Assembly (NCBI GenBank): GCA_034412795.1
Contig: DAOUMD010000068.1
Location: 1-64,000 of the forward strand
DNA length: 64,000 bases
Direction of reading: 5' to 3'
From: JAUVPY01 sp034412795
GTDB taxonomy: Bacteria; Chloroflexota; Anaerolineae; 4572-78; NAK82
The translations under genes and the position numbers were made by a program. How positions within the stretch are numbered: position 1 is the first letter of the stretch; every line of letters begins with the position of its first letter. Below the pieces are notes generated by a model. It made no database searches. It was not told the origin of the DNA and was given only the letters and a program-made list of their open reading frames with translations. Below are positions 22,997 to 33,103 of the stretch, in pieces.

Positions 22997-24121
22997 ATGG
23001 AACTAAAAGTCTATTTCAGGATCTTACTGAAAAAGTGGTGGATCGTGACCCCTATCTTCTTGGTGGTACTCACCGCAGGCATTGTGTTCACCTACGAGAA
23101 AGCCCCGATATACGGCACTAGCAGCACTTATGTGGTTGTGCCCAGTTCCTCGTTTGGCGATGTGAAGAGTTTCGCTGGCGGGCTGGAGACGTTGGCCCGG
23201 CGCGATGAAATCGCCACTACTTTTGCTGAAATTGCCTCGAGCCGCCGCGTCAAGCAACTTGCCCTCGACTCGCTATCTATTGAGTCGGGCCGGGACTACT
23301 CGGTCGACAGCCAACTGCGGGCAGGCACGAATATCATTGAGATTACCGTCGAAGGACCCGACCCCGTCCTGGTGCGGGACTTGGCCGACGCCCTGGGCGT
23401 TGCCTTAGAAGAATATGTTCAAGGCTTGTTTGAGGTTTTTGTAATGGTCCCGCTTGACGAGGCCACACTCCCCAAGAAACCCATCAGCCCCAATAAAGCG
23501 CTCAACATTTCTCTGTCGGCTGTCTTTGGCTTGGTCCTTGGCGCTGGTCTGGCTTTCCTCACAGAGTATCTAGAGGCTCCGCTCACCTCGCCCGTCAGCG
23601 TGAACATCATTGATGATGAAACCGGGATATATAATAGAGAGTATTTCTTACGCAGGTTGAGCGAGGAAATGATACGCGCCAAGCGGAACCGCTATCCACT
23701 TTCGCTAGCTTTGATGCGGATTGACAATCTCTCCCTGCTAAGGGGGAATGAGTCGATGAAAGTCCGGGCTGAGGTTATGCGGCAGGTGGCTATGCTGGTC
23801 AGCCAGCATCTCAGGGAAGAGGACATTGTAGCCCATCTGGAGAATGATGTCTTAGCCCTGCTATTGCCAGACGTCACGGGGGACAATGCCAAGGCAATCA
23901 TGGAATACCTCCAGACGCGTGTGGCCTGGACTCCCTTCGAGTCTGTCAGCAACGGCACCAAGTTCAATCTCAAGGGGGTGGTAGGCATCGCAGCTTACAG
24001 CCACAATGGCAGCAGCCGCGACGAGTTGTTAGCCCGGGCTAGTCGGGCACTTCAACTGGCTGAGGTAGAAGACGAGACCAAGACTGTTCTATTCGCGAAT
24101 GTGGAAGGTAACCATGAGTAA
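22997..24121 (+). CDS. Wzz-like chain-length protein fused to a degenerate GGDEF domain
   Basis: About 374 residues from ATG 22997 (GGGTAAGG upstream). The N-terminal Wzz domain has a membrane helix at about 15-33, a periplasmic part, the Pro-rich PKKPISPNKALN at 159-170 and a second helix at about 171-190. From about 206 a diguanylate-cyclase-like domain follows (DDETGIYNREYFLRRLSEEM, VRAEVMRQVAMLVSQHLREE). The signature loop reads AHLENDVLALL at 279-289 instead of RxGGDEFxxLL, so it is very probably inactive as a cyclase and may sense GTP or c-di-GMP. It likely controls chain length or export in response to a nucleotide signal. The stop overlaps the next gene by 8 bp. Confidence 0.75.
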   Translation: MELKVYFRILLKKWWIVTPIFLVVLTAGIVFTYEKAPIYGTSSTYVVVPSSSFGDVKSFAGGLETLARRDEIATTFAEIASSRRVKQLALDSLSIESGRDYSVDSQLRAGTNIIEITVEGPDPVLVRDLADALGVALEEYVQGLFEVFVMVPLDEATLPKKPISPNKALNISLSAVFGLVLGAGLAFLTEYLEAPLTSPVSVNIIDDETGIYNREYFLRRLSEEMIRAKRNRYPLSLALMRIDNLSLLRGNESMKVRAEVMRQVAMLVSQHLREEDIVAHLENDVLALLLPDVTGDNAKAIMEYLQTRVAWTPFESVSNGTKFNLKGVVGIAAYSHNGSSRDELLARASRALQLAEVEDETKTVLFANVEGNHE

Positions 24122-26924
24122 TGAGCGGTGCAGCATTCTTAGGTGCAGATCAAGTCGGTTTGTCTGGGTTATTGGAGCAGTAGTTCTGCTCTCTCTTTTG
24201 TCGGTGAGTGCCGTCACCCATGCTGCCGCAGCTTTGCCCGATACTTTGCCTCCTCAAGATGCTCGGGCTGCACCGGCCTTGCAGAGCACCGCGACTCCGG
24301 CGGCCACCATACAGGTTGGTCCGACGGCAACGTACAGTTTCACGCTGGCCGCACTGGATTACGGCGAGAGCACCCTGGACAGCCCGTATGACCGGGCCGA
24401 CTATTCCTTCAGATTGCCTGAGGGCTGGGTAATCCAGGAGGATGGGGTTCTTGATCTTGATCTGAGCTATGTCTACAATCAAATCAATGCCGAGGCTTAT
24501 CCAGCCTTGTTTGGCGATGTGACTGTTGCGCTGGATGGCGAAACGCTGGAGATCTTCGCCCTGGAGGAAAGAGAGCTGGAGCGCTACCGGTTGCAGGTTG
24601 CCTTGCCACTATCAATGCTGGCTGGTCCTGGATCCTGGCATACGATTAGTATATTGTTCGATGCCGGCTTTCTGTGTGAGGTCCCCCACCAGGCCAAGCT
24701 TGTGATACATCCCTCCTCTTCGGTGACCCTGAGTTATAGCCAGCATCCCCTGGAACTCGATTTGTCGCGCTATCCCAGGCCTTTCTATCAACAGGCCTTT
24801 GAGTCGGACAGCGTACGCTTTGTGTTGCCTGCACAGCTAAGCACCGATGGTTTAGCCAGCGATGTACTGGCTGTAGCTGCCAAGCTAGGCAGTCTGACCG
24901 GGGATCGGCTGGTGATCAGCGCGACCACAGATATAGAATTGGACAGCCTGCTTTCGGCCGATCCGACGGCTTTCGACGAACACCTTATTGTGATGGGCCG
25001 GCCCCAGGACAACCAATTGATACCACGCCTGAATGATACACTGGATATGCCGGTTTCTCTGCACCAACAGCAATTAGACTTCGTCGCTCAAGGGCCGGCC
25101 GCTGTTGCGCCGGGCGATACCGTTAGCTATCTTTTCACCGTCACAAACACCATGGATCGTGACGTCGAGCTATCCGTCATCGACGTTTTGCCGGCCTATA
25201 CGGAGTTTGTGGATTGCGCGCCCGACTGCGCCCAGGATGGCGATGCGCGCGTCGTGTCTTGGGATGCGGAGCTGCTGGAGCCGGACGAGGCGATCAATCT
25301 GTCGCTGACGCTACAGGCCGCCGATGTGTTGACGGGTACTGAGTTGGACAACACGGTGACTGTACTTGAGACCGAGGCCGGGCCAACCAACGCCGGCACG
25401 CTGATGACCACGGTGGTGGCTGACTCGAGCGGCAGCCAGCCACGTGTATTGGCAGTTGAGGCAGGCGACTATTTCTTCGTCTACGATGACAAGGCCGTGG
25501 CCGAGGGGGATGGGATCGTTCAAGAGGTCCTTTCTCCCTGGAGCCCGAATCGAGCTATCCTTATCATTACTGGCTTGAGCGATGAGGCGGTGCGAAAGGC
25601 CAGCCAGGCAATGAGTTCCGAGGCCCGTTTCCCCGGTATGAGCGGCCCGGTGGCGCTGGTGCGCAGTGCCTTGCTTCCCTCAGAGGTCAGCGATCCGACC
25701 CCCGTGACGGTTGAGGTGACCTTTGAAGATATGGGCTATGGGGATCAAGTTATCTATGGCGCAACCCGGCAGTCGACCAGCTATTGGTTTGACCTGCCCC
25801 CCTGGCAGCCATCCGACGATGCCTCAATTGATCTCTATTTCAGCCATTCTGAACTCATCATCTATGAAGACTCCGGGCTTACGTTGTTGCTAAATGGGGA
25901 CCCCATCGCCAGTGTTGCCCTCAGCGACGAGACGGCAAAAGATGGACACGCGCATATCAGCCTGGCCAATGTCAAAGCCCGGAGCGGGCGCAGCAACCGG
26001 CTCAGCGTCCAGGTTGACATGGCGTTGCCGGGAGGCGTGTGTGCCAACCCAAATTCGGAGGAAGCGTGGTTCCTGATCCAGGATCGCTCCAAGGTGTTCT
26101 GGCCTCGGGGTGTCGTCGCCCAGGGCTTGGGGCTGGATCTGAGCTATTTCCCATATCCGTTTCACACCAATCGTGCCTTGACGGATGTATTGTTTGCGCT
26201 GCCTGAGTCGCCTGCGGTTGGCGATTGGGAGAATGCCTTGCGTTTGATGGCCTCCCTGGGCAACTATGCTTCAGGCCAAACGACCTTGCCCGCGGCACTG
26301 ATCGGCCATCCCACGTCGGTCGAAGACCTGAGGGATTTCCACATCATTGCGATTGGGCGTCCCTCGCGCAACGCTTTGATCCAGGAGATAAATGACCTGT
26401 TACCTCAACCCTTTATGCCGGGCTTGGATGAAATTGAGCAGCGGCTCGACGACGTGGTGTTTCGGTTGCCACCAGGCCTCGATTTGGGCTACCTGCAACT
26501 GATTCCCTCACCCTGGAATGAGACACGTGCTTTTCTGTCGATTACGGGTACAACGGACGGGAGTGTGGGGCAGGCAGCACGTGTCTTGGCGGACAGTCCC
26601 TGGCGTGTGAATGGGGACCTGGCTCTTATTACGGACGATAGGGTTAGCAACATTGATACCCGTGGCTTGGTGAGCGGCGGCGTGGCCATGAATGTGGTAG
26701 CCGCCGTGCCCGAAATGACACCGGCTGCGGCGACGGAGACGCCGACCACATCCCCAACTCCGACAACTCTGCTACCCAGTCCAACATCAATTACCTCTGA
26801 GTCAGAGCCGGTTTCAAATGGGTCAGAGCGGCCTGATTGGCTCGTGCCCTTGATCGTAGTCAACGGGGCGGTAATCATAGGTGTCTTGGTCATCGCTGGC
26901 TTGCGGAGCAGGCGGAAGAGGTAA
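24114..26924 (+). CDS. BcsB-like secreted/membrane protein with inserted DUF11 domain
   Basis: 936 residues from ATG 24114, with GAAGGTAACC upstream, overlapping the previous stop. Signal anchor about 11-38. Two copies of the cellulose-synthase regulatory-subunit-like architecture: a jelly-roll (YSFRLPEGWVIQEDGVLDLD; later SYWFDLPPWQPSDDASIDLY) followed by a flavodoxin-like part (SDVLAVAAKLGSLTGDRLVI). A DUF11 repeat-like domain sits between them (about 325-415; APGDTVSYLFTVTNTMDRDV). A C-terminal membrane helix ends in RSRRKR. BcsB guides polymer through the periplasm with BcsA, but no BcsA gene lies in this window. A role in polymer export next to Wzz/Wzx/Wzy is inferred. Confidence 0.75.
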   Translation: MSNERCSILRCRSSRFVWVIGAVVLLSLLSVSAVTHAAAALPDTLPPQDARAAPALQSTATPAATIQVGPTATYSFTLAALDYGESTLDSPYDRADYSFRLPEGWVIQEDGVLDLDLSYVYNQINAEAYPALFGDVTVALDGETLEIFALEERELERYRLQVALPLSMLAGPGSWHTISILFDAGFLCEVPHQAKLVIHPSSSVTLSYSQHPLELDLSRYPRPFYQQAFESDSVRFVLPAQLSTDGLASDVLAVAAKLGSLTGDRLVISATTDIELDSLLSADPTAFDEHLIVMGRPQDNQLIPRLNDTLDMPVSLHQQQLDFVAQGPAAVAPGDTVSYLFTVTNTMDRDVELSVIDVLPAYTEFVDCAPDCAQDGDARVVSWDAELLEPDEAINLSLTLQAADVLTGTELDNTVTVLETEAGPTNAGTLMTTVVADSSGSQPRVLAVEAGDYFFVYDDKAVAEGDGIVQEVLSPWSPNRAILIITGLSDEAVRKASQAMSSEARFPGMSGPVALVRSALLPSEVSDPTPVTVEVTFEDMGYGDQVIYGATRQSTSYWFDLPPWQPSDDASIDLYFSHSELIIYEDSGLTLLLNGDPIASVALSDETAKDGHAHISLANVKARSGRSNRLSVQVDMALPGGVCANPNSEEAWFLIQDRSKVFWPRGVVAQGLGLDLSYFPYPFHTNRALTDVLFALPESPAVGDWENALRLMASLGNYASGQTTLPAALIGHPTSVEDLRDFHIIAIGRPSRNALIQEINDLLPQPFMPGLDEIEQRLDDVVFRLPPGLDLGYLQLIPSPWNETRAFLSITGTTDGSVGQAARVLADSPWRVNGDLALITDDRVSNIDTRGLVSGGVAMNVVAAVPEMTPAAATETPTTSPTPTTLLPSPTSITSESEPVSNGSERPDWLVPLIVVNGAVIIGVLVIAGLRSRRKR

Positions 26925-26930
26925 TAGCAC

Positions 26931-28487
26931 GTGTTCAGTACATCCCGGGTAGAGGTAGCTGATGCCTTGTCGCCTGCCAGCCCTGATCGAAGTATTCTAA
27001 CAGCGGTCAAAGGCGGAGGTATTGTATTTGCAGGCCGTGTGTTTGAATACGGAAGCCGGTTTATCTTGGGGGTTCTCCTGGCCCGGCTTCTGGGCGCCGA
27101 CCAACTCGGCCTGTACAATCTGGCCCTGACGGCAGCGACGGTGACCGCCGGCCTGGCTACGCTGGGGCTGAAGTCGGCCCTGGTGCGTTATGTATCGCAT
27201 TCTGCCAGCCGACGCGACGAGCTTGGGCTGGGGGGCACCCTCCAGGTCGGGCTGGGGATGCCTGCAGCCCTGAGTTTGTTTATGGGCCTGGGTCTGTATG
27301 TTCTGGCTCCCGATATCGCCGAGCGGCTGTTCCGCGAGCCGCGGCTGGTTCCCCTGTTGAGGCTGGCCAGCCTGCTGGTTCCCTTTTTGGCTTTGAGCGA
27401 ACTGATCGCAGCGGCGACCCAGGGATTCAAGAAGATGCAGTACGCAGTCGTTGCCCAAAACATCTCTCAGCCGGTCATCAGGCTGATACTGGTGGTGGTG
27501 CTGGCCATCGTGGTTGGGCTGAATGCAAACAATGCATTGGTGGCGTTCGGCTTGACGCTGCTCATAGTAACCGCCTTGCTTGTGTACTTCTTAAATGGCT
27601 TGTTCTCGCTGCGACGCTCTTTACAAACAGCCCGGCGCGAAATCAGGGAGATGCTGGCCTTTTCGCTGCCTATCTATTTGTCGGACCTGATCACGACGTT
27701 TCGTAATAACGTGCAAACCGTGCTGCTGGGGTCTTTGAACACGGTGGCGACCGTAGGCATCTTCAGCGTGGCCAGCCAGGTCAGTCTCATCGGTCGCTTG
27801 TTTCACCAGTCGATTGTGACGGTGTCTATGCCCATCGTCTCCGAGCTGTACAGCCAGGGCGAGCAGGAACAGATGGGCCGCTTCTATAAGACTATGACGA
27901 AATGGACCTTGACCCTGAATCTGCCTATTTTTCTGGTCATACAGTTGTTTGCTGTGCCGATCCTGTCCATCTTCGGCCAGGATTTTGTAGGTGGGGCCAT
28001 GGCGCTGGCCATCTTGGCGTGGGGCAACCTGGTCAACGCGGGCACCGGCATCTGCGGCGTGTTCCTGGATATGAGTGGCAACACGTCGATGAAACTTGTG
28101 AATTCTATCGTAACCGTTGCGCTCACCCTGGCATTAAACGTCTTGTTGATCCCTAACTATGGCATTATCGGCGCGGCCGTCGCGGCCCTGGCTGCTGGAG
28201 CCATCGTCAATCTGTTGCGCTTGCTGGAAGTGTTTATTCTTCTGCGCTTGTTGCCTTATGACGGGAGCTTCCTCAAAGTCCTTGCGGCCGGGCTGGTGGC
28301 GTTAGGCGTTGCCTGGGGTGTCCGCGAACTGTTTGGCACTCAGTCCAATGTCTTCTATGCAGGTCTGAATGCAACCTTGCTGCTGGTGGTGTACGCGGGT
28401 GTGGTCCTCATGTTAGGACTGTCCCAGGAGGATCGCGCCGTCCTGGATCGCGTGCGTCGCCGGCTGCGTATCTTTCCTGTGAGATAA
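26931..28487 (+). CDS. wzx: Oligosaccharide flippase (Wzx/MATE-like)
   Basis: 518 residues with about 12-14 hydrophobic helices. The N-terminus GGIVFAGRVFEYGSRFILGV and the LLARLLGADQLGLYNLALTA segment are typical of polysaccharide-type flippases of the MOP superfamily. It would move the undecaprenyl-linked repeat unit across the cytoplasmic membrane. The start is GTG 26931, 7 bp after the BcsB-like stop, with AGAGG upstream. The placement between the chain-length and polymerase genes supports the call. Confidence 0.9.
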   Translation: MFSTSRVEVADALSPASPDRSILTAVKGGGIVFAGRVFEYGSRFILGVLLARLLGADQLGLYNLALTAATVTAGLATLGLKSALVRYVSHSASRRDELGLGGTLQVGLGMPAALSLFMGLGLYVLAPDIAERLFREPRLVPLLRLASLLVPFLALSELIAAATQGFKKMQYAVVAQNISQPVIRLILVVVLAIVVGLNANNALVAFGLTLLIVTALLVYFLNGLFSLRRSLQTARREIREMLAFSLPIYLSDLITTFRNNVQTVLLGSLNTVATVGIFSVASQVSLIGRLFHQSIVTVSMPIVSELYSQGEQEQMGRFYKTMTKWTLTLNLPIFLVIQLFAVPILSIFGQDFVGGAMALAILAWGNLVNAGTGICGVFLDMSGNTSMKLVNSIVTVALTLALNVLLIPNYGIIGAAVAALAAGAIVNLLRLLEVFILLRLLPYDGSFLKVLAAGLVALGVAWGVRELFGTQSNVFYAGLNATLLLVVYAGVVLMLGLSQEDRAVLDRVRRRLRIFPVR

Positions 28488-28535
28488 GCTGGTCTACATT
28501 TTTGATTTCAGATAACCCTGGATGTGGAAGGAAAC

Positions 28536-30218
28536 ATGAAGACGTCAAATCGTGTGTTGGTTATTGGCCTGGATGGTGCTACCTGGGACGTCCTTGATCC
28601 CTGGATTCGGGATGGTACATTGCCTAATCTGGCCAGGCTGCGCCAGAGCGGGAGCTGGGGGGCGTTGCGCTCCAGCATCCCGCCCATCACGGCCGCTGCT
28701 TGGACCACCTTTATGACGGGCAAACGGTCCGGCAAGCACGGCGTGTTCCACTTCGTCAGGCTCTTCGAGGATGGGGCTTCTACAGGCGGTAAGCCCGAGA
28801 TTGTGAACGCCCGGAACATCAAGTCGCCCACATTATGGGACGTCCTGGGGCATTACGAGCGCCAGGTGGCCCTGATCAACGTGCCTATGACCTATCCGCC
28901 ACGCCCTGTAAACGGTTTTATGATCACCGGGCTGCTCACGCCCCGACACGCTTCAACTTTCACCTGGCCGCGGCAGCTCTCGAAGGAACTAACGGATTAT
29001 ATTATTGACCTGGAGCGTTTCATCGGAGTGAAACCTTTCCAGGGAGCCCAAAGCAGCGAGGCGATCGCCCCGACTCTGTCTTTGATGGGGGAGTTCCGTG
29101 ACATGTTGGAGAAACGGGCCAGGGCGAGTTTGGACCTTATGACAGGCAGGCCCTGGGACCTGTTTATGGTGGTTTTCACCGGCCCGGACCGCATGGGGCA
29201 TTATCTATGGCCCTATCATTTCCCCGAAGATGGAAAAGGATCACTGGTCAGGAAACTGCATGACGCCATCCGTGCGTATTACGTGCGCTTGGATGAGGTG
29301 ATAGGCGAGTTGGCCCAGACGGCCGGCCAGGAGACATTTGTTATCCTCATGTCCGATCATGGCATGGGCCCCATTTACACACATCGGGTACATTGGAACA
29401 ACTGGCTACAGGGGCACAGGTGGCTTGTTGTCAAGACCAGCGGCAGCCGGGCACTTAACCCCAACACCTGGCTCAAGCGGCTGGGTCTGCCGCGTGATAA
29501 GATCGGCGCTATATTATTGAAGATGCCCAAGGTATCGCGAAGTGGTGTGGTCAAAAAGGCCGCGGCTTCCTCCATGGGAGATGTCGATACGAATTCATCA
29601 AAGGCATATTGTGTACCGATATACAGCCATATCTTTGGCATCAAGCTCAACGTCGGGGACGAGGAGCGAGGGGCCCTGCGCCAAGAGATCGTTCGCGCCT
29701 TGGGAGCAGTCAACGACCCTCAAACCGGGCAACCTATTGTCCAGGAGGTCCTTGCGGGGGAAGAATACTATCAGGGCCCTTATGCACGTGATGTGCCTGA
29801 GATTATCGTGATCATGAACCCAATGTATACGGCCGGTTTTCGCATCAGTCACTACAGTTCGATCGTGACTGAACTTCAGAAGCACACCGACCATGGCGAC
29901 CATCGCATGGACGGGATATTCGCCGTCAGTGGACCGGGTGTTCTGCCCTGGCCAGAGGCCCTGCCCGGTCTAAGCATCGAAGACATTGCACCTACAGCTC
30001 TCTACTTGATGGGACTGCCGGTACCTTCCGATATGGATGGACGGGTGTTAACGGAAGTTCTGAAGCCTAAACTCCTCGAAGCGCGACCGGTCGAGATGGG
30101 AGAGCTGAAAGATTTCTGGCCCAGCCGAGATGAGGCAGTATTCACAGATGAACAGATCTCGGCCGAAGACGACGCCGAGTTGCGAGAGCGACTACAAGCA
30201 TTGGGATACCTTGAATAG
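28536..30218 (+). CDS. Alkaline-phosphatase-fold phosphodiesterase/pyrophosphatase family protein
   Basis: About 560 residues from ATG 28536 with GGAAGGAAAC upstream. The N-terminus VLVIGLDGATWDVLDPWIRD gives the first metal Asp. PPITAAAWTTFMTGKRSGKHG supplies the nucleophile Thr (T in AAWTTF), and LMSDHGMGP plus HTDHGDHRM give the later metal ligands, as in type I phosphodiesterase/nucleotide pyrophosphatases. In polysaccharide loci such enzymes may cleave phosphate-linked substituents or lipid-diphosphate products. No signal peptide is seen, so it acts in the cytoplasm or is anchored by partners. Confidence 0.85.
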   Translation: MKTSNRVLVIGLDGATWDVLDPWIRDGTLPNLARLRQSGSWGALRSSIPPITAAAWTTFMTGKRSGKHGVFHFVRLFEDGASTGGKPEIVNARNIKSPTLWDVLGHYERQVALINVPMTYPPRPVNGFMITGLLTPRHASTFTWPRQLSKELTDYIIDLERFIGVKPFQGAQSSEAIAPTLSLMGEFRDMLEKRARASLDLMTGRPWDLFMVVFTGPDRMGHYLWPYHFPEDGKGSLVRKLHDAIRAYYVRLDEVIGELAQTAGQETFVILMSDHGMGPIYTHRVHWNNWLQGHRWLVVKTSGSRALNPNTWLKRLGLPRDKIGAILLKMPKVSRSGVVKKAAASSMGDVDTNSSKAYCVPIYSHIFGIKLNVGDEERGALRQEIVRALGAVNDPQTGQPIVQEVLAGEEYYQGPYARDVPEIIVIMNPMYTAGFRISHYSSIVTELQKHTDHGDHRMDGIFAVSGPGVLPWPEALPGLSIEDIAPTALYLMGLPVPSDMDGRVLTEVLKPKLLEARPVEMGELKDFWPSRDEAVFTDEQISAEDDAELRERLQALGYLE

Positions 30219-30232
30219 ACAGGGTTAGTTTT

Positions 30233-31738
30233 GTGAAGCAACAACTCGCTATCAGGAAGACAATTGTCGCAGAGATCTTCGGAGGCAGAGGATGGGAGTA
30301 CTTCTGGGAATCGCGTTTTTTGCCCAGGTGGTTCCCCCTGCTGCTTGGGTTGGCTCTGGGGGTGGCTTCGGCCTATTTTATCGTCAGTGAAAGCTGGCAC
30401 CTGGCACTCCCTTTGGCTTTTGCTGTGCCGGCCATCATCTTGTTCAACCGATATCCTTTTGTGGCCATGATGCTCTGGCTGTTGATCATTCCTTACTTCT
30501 TGAATGAGCCGACGGCCAGTGGACGCTTCATCTATTGGGTGGTGCACCGGGCCATCATCCCCACCGCCTTGGGGGTGGCGGTTCTCTCCGACTGGTTAGG
30601 GGTGAAAAAACGGGAGCCGGTGCGGCTGGGCCGCGCAGAGCTGTCGATGCTGATTTTTTTAGGCCTGATTGTGGTCAATATACTCTTGTTCAATAGCAAT
30701 CCTATGTCGGCACTCATTCACGCTTATGACCGAATCTTTATCCCTCTCTGTTTATACTGGTTGATCCGCTTGGTGGCTCCGGGTGAGAAAGGCCTGAGAC
30801 TATTTCTATGGGGGGCTTTTGTCACCCTGATTGCTCAGTCGACTATCGGCCTCATCAGTTGGTTCAATCCGGGCCTGTTACCTGACAAGTGGCTGGGGCT
30901 GGAGGGCGCGCGGACCGTGGGCTCGCTGCGCAACGTAGCTGTGTACACCAGCACGTTGCTGTTCTGTTCCCTGCTGCTGTTCTACCAGGCGTTTCAGGTT
31001 GAGTCGAGATGGCTACGCCTGGGGCTGTTGGCTGTGTTTGGCCTAGCTCTCTTCTGTATGTACATGTCTTTCTCCAGGGGGAGCTGGCTGGGAGAGGTCG
31101 TGGTGTTGCTGGCACTGATATTCGCCTTTCCCAAGCGCATGATCCGTCTGACGCTCGTAGTAGCCGTCGTCGCGTTTGTTCTGAGCGGCAGCCTATTGGC
31201 CGAGCAGGTCACCTGGGGCTACGAACGCTTGACAGGCGAGGCGGCCCAACAGAGTGCCCAAAGCCGGACGACGGCTAACTACGCTTCGATCAAGATGTTG
31301 GAAGCTAAGCCGTTCCTTGGTTGGGGCTATGGCAATTATGATCAGGCCAAGCAGCCGTTCATGAGACGTGTGGGAAATGTTGCCGTTTATGACGAGACCT
31401 CGCACAATACTTATCTAACGATTTTGGCTGAGTTCGGCTTGACAGGTTTTTTCTTCTACCTTTTCCCCGTAGGCTGGTGGTTGATACTCAGCCTGAGGGT
31501 CCGGCGGCGCCTGCCAGCCAGCGGATTCTGGAGTGGCTCCTTGTTGCTGTTATTGTGGCTGGTGATGTTGCACATGTTTATCGTGACCAATTTTATGGAC
31601 ATGATCCGCTACCATCCTTTTGGCACGACGCTGTGGTGGATGGTGCTGGGATTGATTGCCAACCTGGTCTACCCCTATCTGCAGCCAGGTGACATCGGAG
31701 CCCCAAGCTGGGCACAACAGGCAGTGGCACGTTCCTGA
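30233..31738 (+). CDS. O-antigen ligase/polymerase family (Wzy-like) membrane protein
   Basis: 501 residues, about 11 membrane helices. The Wzy-C loop shows YMSFSRGSWLGEVVVLLALI before the loop and KPFLGWGYGNYDQAKQPF with DETSHNTYLTILAEFGLTG, the H-N-x-Y-L variant. It would polymerise the exported repeat units made by this locus; the separate copy at 12377 may serve a second glycan. The start GTG 30233 has AGGGTTAG upstream. The gene lies between a phosphodiesterase and a GT4. Confidence 0.85.
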   Translation: MKQQLAIRKTIVAEIFGGRGWEYFWESRFLPRWFPLLLGLALGVASAYFIVSESWHLALPLAFAVPAIILFNRYPFVAMMLWLLIIPYFLNEPTASGRFIYWVVHRAIIPTALGVAVLSDWLGVKKREPVRLGRAELSMLIFLGLIVVNILLFNSNPMSALIHAYDRIFIPLCLYWLIRLVAPGEKGLRLFLWGAFVTLIAQSTIGLISWFNPGLLPDKWLGLEGARTVGSLRNVAVYTSTLLFCSLLLFYQAFQVESRWLRLGLLAVFGLALFCMYMSFSRGSWLGEVVVLLALIFAFPKRMIRLTLVVAVVAFVLSGSLLAEQVTWGYERLTGEAAQQSAQSRTTANYASIKMLEAKPFLGWGYGNYDQAKQPFMRRVGNVAVYDETSHNTYLTILAEFGLTGFFFYLFPVGWWLILSLRVRRRLPASGFWSGSLLLLLWLVMLHMFIVTNFMDMIRYHPFGTTLWWMVLGLIANLVYPYLQPGDIGAPSWAQQAVARS

Positions 31739-31846
31739 CGGGCTCCTTGCCAATTTGGATGGACCAAGCCTGCTTCCTTACTTGACAATCGATCGTGGGG
31801 CTGGCCGGCACAGGCTTTAAGACGTGAGAGATCGCTAGGAGGACCA

Positions 31847-33031
31847 ATGCGGGTGGCGATTGTGGGCAGCTATCCCCTGGATAGCGGCCGAATAGAGGGC
31901 GGCGTGCAAGCAGCGTTTGTATATCTGGTAAAGGGACTGTGCAAGATCCAGGACTTGCAGGTCCACGTGCTCACCTTTGGAAGGCGTGATCGATCCGGTC
32001 CCGATCAGGTTGAGCAGGACGGCGTCACCTTGCATTTGTTGCCGCCTTTCCCACGTTTTGAACGTCTCAGGAATTACAGCACGTATCAAGCGACCTTGAA
32101 TCGAAAGCTGGCCCAGGTCCGGCCCCACGTGCTTCACGCCCAAGACACTACGGCCCACGCCTACGTGGCCACGCGCTCCGGCTACCCGGCTGTGGTCACA
32201 GTGCACGGGGTACGCTACGAGGATGGAAAGCATTACGGCTCCTTGGGCCGACGGTTGCGGAATTACTTCGACAGCCTGCTGATCGAACGGTATGTTATGC
32301 GCCACACGCGGCACCTGATCGCCATCAGTCGTTACGTGACCGACTACTTCGGGCCGCAGCTCAGGTCAGACATTCAGGTTTATTATGTGCCCAATGCCAT
32401 CCATGAGAATTTCTTCAGCCTGGCGGATACCTCGGATGGCCAGACCGTTCTGTTTGCGGGGCGGGTTATGCCCCGCAAGCGGGTCTTGGATCTGGTTCAG
32501 GCTTTCGCCCAGGTAGTTCAGCAGGTCCCATCGGCCCAATTGCGCATTGCTGGCGAGTATCGGACCGAGGTGGACTACGTCAAGGCGGTGCGTGACTTCA
32601 TCCAGGCGGCCGGGCTGGGAGATAACGTCCATCTGCTGGGTTCGCTGGATGAGGAAGCGATTTTGCGAGAGTTTGCCGGTTGCAACGTGTTGGCTCTGCC
32701 TTCAATCCAGGAGACGACGCCCATGGTTATCGCCCAAGCGATGGCAGCCCGCAAGCCGGTGGTGGCCACGCCGGTGGGGGGTGTGGCCGAGATGGTCACT
32801 CAGGGACAAACCGGCTTCCTGGTTGAGGTGGGAGACGTTGACGGCCTGGCCGAGGCGCTTCTAAGCTTGCTGCGCGACTCTACGCTACGCAGGCGTATGG
32901 GGGAGGCAGGCCGCGAGTTTGCCCTGGAGAATTATCACGCCGACGCCGTAGCCAGATGCACCTATGCGGCCTATCAAAGTGTAGTTGCTGGAGGGGGAGG
33001 AGAGGCTGATCTGTTACGAAGAGTAGTGTAG
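31847..33031 (+). CDS. Glycosyltransferase family 4
   Basis: 394 residues; AGGAGG lies a few bases before ATG 31847. N-domain MRVAIVGSYPLDSGRIEGGV, donor site EETTPMVIAQAMAARKPVVA (the family motif written with a Thr/Met variant of EG-x-P), and the GG-x2-E-x7-TG loop GGVAEMVTQGQTGFLV. It is probably a hexosyltransferase for the repeat unit. C-terminal residues look complete. Confidence 0.9.
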   Translation: MRVAIVGSYPLDSGRIEGGVQAAFVYLVKGLCKIQDLQVHVLTFGRRDRSGPDQVEQDGVTLHLLPPFPRFERLRNYSTYQATLNRKLAQVRPHVLHAQDTTAHAYVATRSGYPAVVTVHGVRYEDGKHYGSLGRRLRNYFDSLLIERYVMRHTRHLIAISRYVTDYFGPQLRSDIQVYYVPNAIHENFFSLADTSDGQTVLFAGRVMPRKRVLDLVQAFAQVVQQVPSAQLRIAGEYRTEVDYVKAVRDFIQAAGLGDNVHLLGSLDEEAILREFAGCNVLALPSIQETTPMVIAQAMAARKPVVATPVGGVAEMVTQGQTGFLVEVGDVDGLAEALLSLLRDSTLRRRMGEAGREFALENYHADAVARCTYAAYQSVVAGGGGEADLLRRVV

Positions 33032-33103
33032 GACATCCCACTCGATGACACGGAGGGGGAGGGTTTATCAATGCAAGAGCCCTGCAACCAAGGAGGACCA
33101 GAA

